From NCBI GenBank assembly GCA_938021685.1, contig CALIFM010000215.1:1-17607 (forward strand): a stretch of 17,607 nt of DNA, in the 5' to 3' direction. Below are positions 1-5,970 of this stretch, one piece after another. Position 1 is the first letter of the stretch. Each line of letters opens with the position of its first letter. The position numbers were made by a program, and so were the translations under genes. Source of the stretch: an uncultured Gammaproteobacteria bacterium (GTDB taxonomy: Bacteria; Pseudomonadota; Gammaproteobacteria; Arenicellales; Poriferihabitantaceae). The notes below the pieces were generated by a model, which was given only the letters and a program-made list of their open reading frames with translations, did not search any database and had not been told where the DNA came from.

Positions 1-17
1 GGCAGAAACGAAGGGTA

Positions 18-302
18 ATGTACGTTGAAAATAAAGATGGCCTGATTGATGAAGTATCGGCCAGAATTGGCTGGGTTACTTTCTCAAAAACTGGGTACAC
101 CGTTTACTATCGAGATAAATCCTTAGCACGAGCTGGGGGAGGGGGTGTCAGAGGTAATCACTATGACGTGGATACGGGAGAAGAATATTGGGTATCGGGA
201 TTGAACAAGCGTTATTCAAATACACATCCAGTAGAATCTGCGATTACAGTGAAGATCGATGATGATGCGCTAGAAGAATACGATCGGATTTGCGCGCGAT
301 AG
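18..302 (+). CDS. Small conserved protein of unknown function (94 aa)
   Basis: This is a short soluble protein with no signal peptide, membrane segment or catalytic motif that I can identify. It has the segments ARIGWVTFSKTG (residues 15-26), GGGGVRGNHYDVDTGEEYW (39-57) and an acidic end containing IDDDALEEYD. I recall this pattern (ARIG-VTFSKTGKT-YY, then DVxTGEEYWxSG) from a widespread family of roughly 90-residue bacterial proteins of unknown function, sometimes misnamed in databases as 1-deoxy-D-xylulose-5-phosphate synthase; it is far too short for that enzyme. The ATG at 18 is preceded by AAGGG at 11-15, an unusually close Shine-Dalgarno match. The window starts 17 nt upstream, so its promoter and left neighbour are not visible. 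I am sure it is coding because the family pattern is intact; the function is unknown. Confidence 0.75.
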   Translation: MYVENKDGLIDEVSARIGWVTFSKTGYTVYYRDKSLARAGGGGVRGNHYDVDTGEEYWVSGLNKRYSNTHPVESAITVKIDDDALEEYDRICAR

Positions 303-341
303 TGCATGATAAGAAGGCGTAGGATCTAAATGTAATCGACC

Positions 342-357
342 TGATATGCTTTATCCA
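342..357 (+). promoter_or_regulatory. Extended -10 promoter, possibly giving a leaderless aminotransferase mRNA
   Basis: TGATATGCT at 342-350 fits an extended -10 element (TG-n-TATGCT, five of six matches to TATAAT apart from G). The expected transcription start, 7 nt after the last -10 base, falls on the A of the ATG at 357. No Shine-Dalgarno sequence lies upstream of that ATG and no good -35 box is present. This is an inference from spacing only. Confidence 0.4.
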
Positions 358-1487
358 TGACCGCCCTCCCCGACTTCCGCCTTGAAACTCATTTTTCCAA
401 ATGGGAGTTTAAAGCACGTTACCACCTCACGGCTTCTGATGCCCAAACTTTAAGCTTGAGCGAGCTGCTTGCCATGGCCACGCCAGCGCAACGCGAGCAG
501 TTTGAGAACATGCAATTGGGCTATACCGAAACTTACGGCGCGCTCGATTTACGCGAAGCGATTGCTGATATGTATCCGCAGCGTAGCGCGGATGAGGTGC
601 TATGTTTTGCGGGAGCCAGTGAGGGTATTTTTGCTGCCAATTCTGTGTTGTTGGATAAGGATAGTCACGTGGTTGTGGTGACTCCTAATTATCAATCGCA
701 TGAAACCTTACCCGTGGCCATTTGCGAAGCGACGGGTGTGCCACTCAATCCCGACGACGGCTGGTCGCTGGATATTGATGAGGTTGCTGCTGCCATCCGT
801 CCTAACACAAAACTTGTCACTATCAATTTTCCACATAATCCCACAGGCACTATTTTGCCCCTGGATCGTTACATGGCTTTAGTGGAATTGTGTCGCAGGC
901 ACGGTATTTATATTTTGCACGATGAAATCTTTAACGGCCTTGGTCCCAGTGATGCAGCGCACCTGCCGTTTATCACCGAAGTATACGAGCGCGGTTTGTC
1001 GCTGAATGTAATGAGCAAAGCCTATGGCCTACCGGGTCTGCGTATTGGCTGGATCGCTTGCGCCGACAAAGCGGTGCTGTCAAAAATGGAACGAATGAAG
1101 CATTATTTATCTATCTGCAATTCCGGCCCTAGTGAGCGCTTGGCATTGATCGCCCAGCAAAATCGCGAAAAGCTGCTGGCGCGCTGCTGCGCGGTGGTGG
1201 ATGAAAACTTACCGAAGTGGGATGCTTTTTTTGCCCGCTATACTGATTTATTCGATTGGCAGCGACCTGATGGTTCGTGCACGGCCTTCCCGCGCTATAA
1301 AGGTCGCGAGGGGGTGGAGCAATTCACCCATAACTTGGTGGAACAAAGCGGTGTGCTACTGCTGCCCAGCACCATTTACCAATCTGAGTTAGGCGATACG
1401 CCAACTGATCGTTTCCGCCTAGGCTTTGGTCGACATAATTTAGACGAAGGTTTGGGGGCGTTTGAGGGTTATTTGGCGCAAAAATAA
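357..1487 (+). CDS. PLP-dependent aminotransferase, class I/II fold
   Basis: This is a fold-type I PLP enzyme of 376 residues, a normal length for the aspartate aminotransferase superfamily. The cofactor residues are visible: Asn161 in HNPTG, Asp189 in LHDE, the Schiff-base lysine K221 in SKAYGLPGLRIGW, the phosphate-binding Arg229 in the same segment, and Arg354 in FRLGFGR, the usual substrate carboxylate contact. It should transfer an amino group between an amino acid and a 2-oxo acid, or run a related PLP reaction, in the cytoplasm; the substrate cannot be told from sequence. The N-terminal segment (SKWEFKARYHL, then a SELLAMA helix) resembles a subgroup of uncharacterised class I aminotransferases. 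The neighbours give no pathway clue, and it is probably transcribed alone. The start has no ribosome-binding site but sits exactly where a leaderless transcript would begin. Confidence 0.88.
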   Translation: MTALPDFRLETHFSKWEFKARYHLTASDAQTLSLSELLAMATPAQREQFENMQLGYTETYGALDLREAIADMYPQRSADEVLCFAGASEGIFAANSVLLDKDSHVVVVTPNYQSHETLPVAICEATGVPLNPDDGWSLDIDEVAAAIRPNTKLVTINFPHNPTGTILPLDRYMALVELCRRHGIYILHDEIFNGLGPSDAAHLPFITEVYERGLSLNVMSKAYGLPGLRIGWIACADKAVLSKMERMKHYLSICNSGPSERLALIAQQNREKLLARCCAVVDENLPKWDAFFARYTDLFDWQRPDGSCTAFPRYKGREGVEQFTHNLVEQSGVLLLPSTIYQSELGDTPTDRFRLGFGRHNLDEGLGAFEGYLAQK

Positions 1488-1491
1488 GGCT

Positions 1492-1527
1492 TTGAAATAT
1501 ATGCAGTTTCCTCTGTATATGTATACT
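1492..1527 (+). promoter_or_regulatory. Possible promoter for the DUF3644 gene
   Basis: In the AT-rich 70-nt gap, TTGAAA (1492-1497) is followed after 18 nt by TATATG (1516-1521), with TATACT (1522-1527) directly after it. Either hexamer could be the -10, which would place the start about 25-30 nt before the ATG at 1558. The match is moderate and the region is AT-rich, so chance is possible. Confidence 0.35.
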
Positions 1528-1557
1528 AGATAGTCAATTTACAAAAGCTAAATCGAT

Positions 1558-2538
1558 ATGAAGTCTCGAGTACAAGAGCTAGTGGATAAAAGTGTTTCTG
1601 CGATGATGTCGGCGATAGAAATCTATAATAAGCCGGACTTCAAATATCGTGAAGAAACGTTCGCTATTCTCGCAATCAACGCATGGGAGTTGCTACTAAA
1701 GGCAAAATGGCTTGAAGTTAACCAACATGATATTAAATCGCTGCATGTAATTGACAACAGCAAGAAGCGTAAAGACGGCAAACCTTATAAGCATCCCAAG
1801 CCTAAGCTTACCGAGTGTGGCAACCCTGTAACTCATGACTTTAAGAAACTCACAAATAAATTTATAGGGCAGAATCTTATTTCTAATGAATGCTACAAAA
1901 ACCTAAAGGTGTTAAATGAAATACGAAACTCATCGGTACATTTCTATAACATTAGTGGCGCTTTTGCCTTGCAGCTTCAAGAGGTAGGTAGTGCTACTGT
2001 GAAGAACTATGTTCGTGTTGCCGAAGATTGGTTTCAAGTAGGTTTAAGCAAATTCAATTTTTACTTGATGCCTCTTACATTCATGTCCAGAGGCGACCAA
2101 GCCGTGGTTATAACTTTAAGCAATGAAGAAAAGAATTTTTCTAACTATGTTCAGCAATTAGATGACGCAAAAAACACATTAGATTCGGTTACGGTGAGTC
2201 TCGATATTAGTTTTGCACGCTCTAAAGCGCCAGAGGCCCTGAAAGTTCAAATTACTAATGACCCCAGTGCAAGAAAAGTAGTTTTGACAGAAGAGCAAGT
2301 TAAAGACAAATATCCATTCGTTTATAAAGATTTGGTAGGACAGTGTAGAAGTCGATATGAAAACTTTTTGCAGAATGGCAAGTTTAATAATCTGATGAAA
2401 TCATTTAAAGAGCAATCAAAATATCATCACCTTAGATTACTTAATCCAGATAACCCTAGGTCAGCAAGAACAGACTTCTATAGTGAAGCAATTCTTACGG
2501 AGTTAGATAAGCACTATGATAAAAAACACCAAACATAG
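1558..2538 (+). CDS. DUF3644-family protein with HEPN-like RNxxxH motif
   Basis: I recognise this 326-residue protein as DUF3644-like, from its N-terminal helical region (AINAWELLLKAKWL, 39-52) and its C-terminal block (KYPFVYKDLV, then LLNPDNPRSARTDFYSEAIL, 294-313). Residues 121-129 read EIRNSSVHF, which gives R123-N124-x3-H128, the R-x4-6-H signature of HEPN ribonucleases with the usual polar residue after Arg. The C-terminal third looks like a separate small helical domain, perhaps nucleic-acid binding; that is a guess. No signal peptide or membrane segment is seen, so it is cytoplasmic. Sampled lines are about 28-40% GC against about 57% in a sampled line of the following gene, which suggests transfer. 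It has no Shine-Dalgarno sequence and no antitoxin-like partner beside it. A defence or toxin role is inference from the motif and composition only. Confidence 0.8.
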   Translation: MKSRVQELVDKSVSAMMSAIEIYNKPDFKYREETFAILAINAWELLLKAKWLEVNQHDIKSLHVIDNSKKRKDGKPYKHPKPKLTECGNPVTHDFKKLTNKFIGQNLISNECYKNLKVLNEIRNSSVHFYNISGAFALQLQEVGSATVKNYVRVAEDWFQVGLSKFNFYLMPLTFMSRGDQAVVITLSNEEKNFSNYVQQLDDAKNTLDSVTVSLDISFARSKAPEALKVQITNDPSARKVVLTEEQVKDKYPFVYKDLVGQCRSRYENFLQNGKFNNLMKSFKEQSKYHHLRLLNPDNPRSARTDFYSEAILTELDKHYDKKHQT

Positions 2539-2572
2539 CAGTGCTTTTGCAATGAGCTTATTAGGCACAAAC

Positions 2573-2581
2573 TGTTATAAT
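2573..2581 (+). promoter_or_regulatory. Extended -10 promoter of the epimerase gene
   Basis: TGTTATAAT at 2573-2581 is a perfect TATAAT preceded by the TG of an extended -10 element. A TTGCAA at 2547-2552 is too far away (23 nt) to be a standard -35. Transcription would begin near 2588, leaving a leader of about 36 nt before the ATG at 2624. Confidence 0.55.
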
Positions 2582-2623
2582 CGCGCCGAAATTTAAGGCA
2601 CGGTATCAGACGAGACAAAAGCA

Positions 2624-3613
2624 ATGAAAATATTAGTAACAGGTGGTACGGGTTTTACTGGCAAGGCGTTGGTTAAGCGACTGTTGGACGAAGGTCATCA
2701 AGTAGTCGCGCTGGATTATCAAGAAGGCATCAAAACCCAAGAGCTGAGTGACTGGGGTGCTGAGGTGATCATCGGCAGCGTGACCGAACGTGAAGTGGTG
2801 GCGAAGGCGATGCAAGACGTGGAAGTGGTGCACCACTTGGCCGCGGCATTTCGCGAACTGGATGTGCCGAATGAATACTATGACGAGGTGAATGTGGGCG
2901 GTACGCGCATCACTTTGGAAGAAGCTGAAAAAGCTAAAGTGGCCAAGTTTGTATATTGCTCTACTTGCGGCGTGCACGGCAATGTTGACCATCCGCCGGC
3001 GGCCGAGACGGCACCGATTCAGCCCGGCGATTATTACCAGCGTACCAAATACGAAGCTGAGCCGATTGTCGCCGAGTTTGCCGCGCGCGGCATGAAGACG
3101 GTCATCTTGCGCCCCACTGCCTTATATGGCCCCGGCGACCCAGAGCGCTTTGGCATGATTTTTCGCCGCGTGAACAAAGGCACCTTTCCTATTTTTGGTG
3201 ATGGTACGGCGTTTTACCACCCCGTATATGTAGAGAACTATGTAGACGCTTCGTTATTGGCACAGCAACCTGGTGTGGGCGATGGTGAGTGCTATTTGAT
3301 TGGTGACGAGAATTACATCGAGATTAAAGACCTTGTGCTAAAAGTGGCCAAGGCCATGGGCAAGCAAGACACCGTAAAGACCCCGCACTTGCCACTATTG
3401 CCATTGCGTATTGCCGGCCATGTAGTGGAAAAAGTGTGCAAGCCTTTTGGCATTGCACCCTTTATTTTCCCGCGCCGTGTGGATTGGTACCGCCAGAACC
3501 GTGCCTTTGACATCAGCAAGGCGAAAAAAGAGCTGGGCTACAAACCCAAAGTGCATTTAGACGAAGGCCTGAAAAACACCTACGACTGGTATCAACAAGA
3601 AAACTATATGTAG
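2624..3613 (+). CDS. NAD-dependent epimerase/dehydratase (extended SDR)
   Basis: This 329-residue protein is an extended short-chain dehydrogenase/reductase of the 3-beta-hydroxysteroid dehydrogenase / dihydroflavonol reductase / sugar epimerase branch. The Rossmann glycine motif GGTGFTG lies at 7-13 and Asp31 ends beta-2, which favours NAD. The catalytic elements are complete: Ser/Thr in STCG (113-116) and Tyr138-x3-Lys142 in YYQRTK. ILRPTALYGPGDP (161-173) is the usual substrate-domain entry. No membrane segment is clear, although the stretch at 253-282 (hydrophobic with prolines) could contact lipid or a hydrophobic substrate. It has its own extended -10 promoter and a terminator behind it, so it is probably monocistronic. 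The substrate is not predictable: a nucleotide sugar, a sterol-like or a flavonol-like compound are all possible for this branch. Confidence 0.87.
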   Translation: MKILVTGGTGFTGKALVKRLLDEGHQVVALDYQEGIKTQELSDWGAEVIIGSVTEREVVAKAMQDVEVVHHLAAAFRELDVPNEYYDEVNVGGTRITLEEAEKAKVAKFVYCSTCGVHGNVDHPPAAETAPIQPGDYYQRTKYEAEPIVAEFAARGMKTVILRPTALYGPGDPERFGMIFRRVNKGTFPIFGDGTAFYHPVYVENYVDASLLAQQPGVGDGECYLIGDENYIEIKDLVLKVAKAMGKQDTVKTPHLPLLPLRIAGHVVEKVCKPFGIAPFIFPRRVDWYRQNRAFDISKAKKELGYKPKVHLDEGLKNTYDWYQQENYM

Positions 3614-3645
3614 GGTTTCTTGTTCTTGTGCGCAAGCACCAAACG

Positions 3646-3674
3646 AACCCAGCGACCATTTGTGCGGGGTTTTT
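3646..3674 (+). terminator. Probable rho-independent terminator after the epimerase gene
   Basis: AACCCAGC (3646-3653) pairs with GCGGGGTT (3664-3671) with one A-G mismatch around a 10-nt loop, and Ts run on to 3674. It lies 32 nt after the epimerase stop. Read on the - strand, the same hairpin sits just beyond the end of the SDR gene that stops at 3686, with a shorter T tract, so it may work weakly both ways. Confidence 0.5.
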
Positions 3675-3685
3675 GTTGCGTGCCT

Positions 3686-4609
3686 CTATGGCAACAAAGA
3701 CGAGTAGGCTAGGCCGCCGCTGTGCAAAGTAGGAAATTGCAGTTGGAGGCCCAAAGCTTCTTTCATTTTTTTATTACGAATACGACGGGACTCTTGCAAA
3801 TAGCTGCGCATGCCGGGGCTTAAGGTTTGCATCGCTTCTTGCATGGAGATTTGCGGTGGGGGCCCAAGCCCGGTATGCTGGGCAACAGCATTGAAGTAAT
3901 CGGTCATGGTGCTGGGCTGGTCATCGCAGACGTTGATAATTTCATCGTGACAATCGCCCTCCATTGCAAGCTGGCAGGCTGCGGCTAAGTCGTCGGCATG
4001 GATCCGATTGGTCCAGGGTGCTTCGTTTGTTTGCACCACGGGTTCGCCGCTGCGCAGGCGTTTAAGCGGCAGGCGATCAGCAGCGTAAATGCCCGGCACG
4101 CGCAGAATCACATGCGTTATTTGGTGTTGCTGGCTCCAGCTTTGCAGCGCTCTTTCGGCGTCTACACGGCGAATAGCACGAGCAGCTTGCGGCTGCAGTG
4201 GCGCAGCTTCGTCCACCCATGCGCCTTCGCAATCACCGTACACGCCAGTGGTGCTAATCAATACAAATTTGCGCACAAGTGCGGGATTAAGTTGCTTTAA
4301 AAATGCCCGCAAGCGCCAGTCACGCTCGCCTTCCGGCGGTGGAGGCGCAAAATAAAATAAGCCGCTAGCGGCCGTTTGTTGTTCCTGTCTAGTAGGCATA
4401 GTGGAGCTTGGATTTGGCTTTTCACAGGGTTGATCTAAATCAGTTTTGTTCACAATCAAGCCCATGGCCAAGGCTAAGCTTGCGCTATTGTTTGAGCGCA
4501 CCGTCGCAGACAGGTGGTTGGCAGGTACGCCTTGTTGCAAGTAACGCAGCGCTACCCTGCGGCCAATGTCGCCGCAGCCGATAATGTGTAGGGGGCTTAT
4601 TTTTTCCAT
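3686..4609 (-). CDS. Atypical SDR / NAD(P)-binding protein (YeeZ-like)
   Basis: This 307-residue Rossmann protein starts almost at once with the dinucleotide motif GCGDIG (11-16) and continues with YFAPPP (86-91) and STTGVYG (119-125), as in YeeZ-type atypical SDR proteins. The catalytic YxxxK of classical SDRs is absent: the matching helix reads RAIRRVDAER (144-153). PWTNRIHADDLA (198-209) is the conserved substrate-domain segment that normally follows. Such proteins may bind NAD(P) without doing standard oxidoreduction; no substrate is known to me. Its ATG overlaps the 3' end of ntrX by 13 nt and it lacks a clear ribosome-binding site, so it is probably translationally coupled and is the last gene of the def operon. 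A polar insert at 58-80 (Pro, Ser, Gln-rich) breaks the Rossmann core and is probably a surface loop. Confidence 0.8.
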   Translation of the reverse strand: MEKISPLHIIGCGDIGRRVALRYLQQGVPANHLSATVRSNNSASLALAMGLIVNKTDLDQPCEKPNPSSTMPTRQEQQTAASGLFYFAPPPPEGERDWRLRAFLKQLNPALVRKFVLISTTGVYGDCEGAWVDEAAPLQPQAARAIRRVDAERALQSWSQQHQITHVILRVPGIYAADRLPLKRLRSGEPVVQTNEAPWTNRIHADDLAAACQLAMEGDCHDEIINVCDDQPSTMTDYFNAVAQHTGLGPPPQISMQEAMQTLSPGMRSYLQESRRIRNKKMKEALGLQLQFPTLHSGGLAYSSLLP

Positions 4610-5970
4610 TGCTTGGGATTGATGCCCAAGGCTTTTAATTTACGGTATAAATGGGTGCGCTCAATGCCGGTGATTTCAGCCAAGGCGCTGACATTTCCGT
4701 TGAGGTTATTGAGGTGGTGTTCAAAATAGGTGGTTTCAAAGTCATCGCGTGCGCTACGGTACTCGGCGTTTAGCACGGAATCTAGACGACCGTTTGCGAC
4801 GCTAGCAGGCGGAGTTTCGGGGTGCAGTAGTGCGTCAACTTCTTCGCCGCTGACGGTGGTTTTACCGCCGGCCACCATCAGCCGTTGCACCAAATTAATC
4901 AGTTCGCGTACGTTACCTGGCCAAGGATAATGGCGTAGCTTATTCACCGCACTGGTGCTCAGGTGACGGTAGGGGAGTTGCTCGCGATTAACTGCTTGCT
5001 GAATATAAAACTGCACCAAGGCTTCAATGTCGTCAATGTGTTCCACCAGCGCGGGCACGCGCACTTGCATCACGTTGAGGCGCGAATATAGATCTTGACG
5101 AAACACATCCTGTGCCACTAGCTTATCAATGGCTTGATTGGTGCTACTAATGATGCGCACGTCCATTTCAATAGGCTGACGACCGCCAACCCGTAAAAAG
5201 CGCCCAGCCTGCAGTGCGCTAAGCAGCTTGGTTTGCATTTCGCTGTCGAGGTCGCCAATTTCATCCAAGTGCAAGGTGCCGCCCTCGGCCTGCTCAAAGC
5301 AGCCTTTTTGCACAGAGCCTTCTTCTTCGCTGCCAAACAGGCGGTGGGCAATGTTTTGTGCTGGAATTGCAGCCAAGCTGATTTCAGTAAACGGAAATTT
5401 GCGTCGTGTGCTGGCATTGTGCAGCGCACGTGCCACCACCGCCTTGCCGCTACCGGTGGGGCCATAGACCATCACCCAACTGGCCGTTCTTCCAATGCGG
5501 TCGATTTGCTCGCGCAGCGCGGCGAGCTTAGGGCTGTCGCCCACTAACTCTGAGATTGGGTCGACTTGCTGGCGCAATATGGCCAGCTCTTGGTTTTGCG
5601 CACGGCTCTGTAAAGCATGATTTAAGGTAAGTAACAACTTAGCAGTGCTTAAGGGCTTTTCAAGGAAATCGAATGCGCCAAACTGAATTGCTTCCACTGC
5701 GGTTTCCACCGTGCCGTGGCCCGAAATCATGATGATCGGTGTTTGTGTGCCGAGAGTTTGGAATTCTTTCAGCAAGCTGATGCCGTCTACGTCTGGCATC
5801 CAGATGTCCATGAAAATGGTGTCAAAGTGTTCGGCTTTGAAAGCAGCTCTTGCCATGTCGCCGTCGGCAACGGCTGTCACGCTATGGCCTTCGTCCTCAA
5901 GGATATCTTGCAGTACTTCGCGGATGCCTTTTTCATCATCAATTACAAGTATGCGGCTTTTGGTACTCAT
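4597..5970 (-). CDS. ntrX: NtrX-type response regulator lacking the GAFTGA loop
   Basis: This three-domain regulator has 457 residues from the chosen start. The receiver domain (1-120) has Asp11/Asp12, phospho-acceptor Asp55 in FMDIWMPD, Ser83 and Lys105. The AAA+ domain (about 140-370) has Walker A GPTGSGK (170-176), Walker B LHLDEIGD (233-240), Arg291/Arg297 in FRQDLYSRLN, and PWPGNVREL (349-357). A Fis-type helix-turn-helix lies at about 414-452. The sigma54-contact GAFTGA loop is missing: after LFG (211-213) the chain reads SEEEGSVQKGCFEQAEGG, about five residues shorter than in sigma54 activators. It therefore probably regulates sigma70 promoters by direct DNA binding. I chose ATG at 5970, not the upstream one at 6000, because it forms an ATGA overlap with the ntrY stop. 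NtrY should be its kinase. Confidence 0.9.
   Translation of the reverse strand: MSTKSRILVIDDEKGIREVLQDILEDEGHSVTAVADGDMARAAFKAEHFDTIFMDIWMPDVDGISLLKEFQTLGTQTPIIMISGHGTVETAVEAIQFGAFDFLEKPLSTAKLLLTLNHALQSRAQNQELAILRQQVDPISELVGDSPKLAALREQIDRIGRTASWVMVYGPTGSGKAVVARALHNASTRRKFPFTEISLAAIPAQNIAHRLFGSEEEGSVQKGCFEQAEGGTLHLDEIGDLDSEMQTKLLSALQAGRFLRVGGRQPIEMDVRIISSTNQAIDKLVAQDVFRQDLYSRLNVMQVRVPALVEHIDDIEALVQFYIQQAVNREQLPYRHLSTSAVNKLRHYPWPGNVRELINLVQRLMVAGGKTTVSGEEVDALLHPETPPASVANGRLDSVLNAEYRSARDDFETTYFEHHLNNLNGNVSALAEITGIERTHLYRKLKALGINPKQWKK

Noticed and set aside
303..356. Possible integron attachment site after the first small gene
   Set aside because: The small protein family made me look for attC core sites (GTTRRRY with a matching inverse core), but no such pair is present, and no integrase is in the window.
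2633..2992. 119-codon open frame on the - strand inside the epimerase gene
   Set aside because: It is antisense to the Rossmann domain of a clear SDR gene. Its His/Phe-rich translation is typical of an antisense shadow.
3628..3639. GTGC-GCAA-GCAC tetraloop hairpin after the epimerase
   Set aside because: The stem is only 4 bp and no T tract follows. The hairpin at 3646-3671 with Ts behind it is the better terminator.
3675..3695. GTTGC/GCAAC inverted repeat at the end of the SDR gene
   Set aside because: The T tract is on the wrong side for either strand and the repeat overlaps the SDR stop codon; there is no evidence that it terminates.
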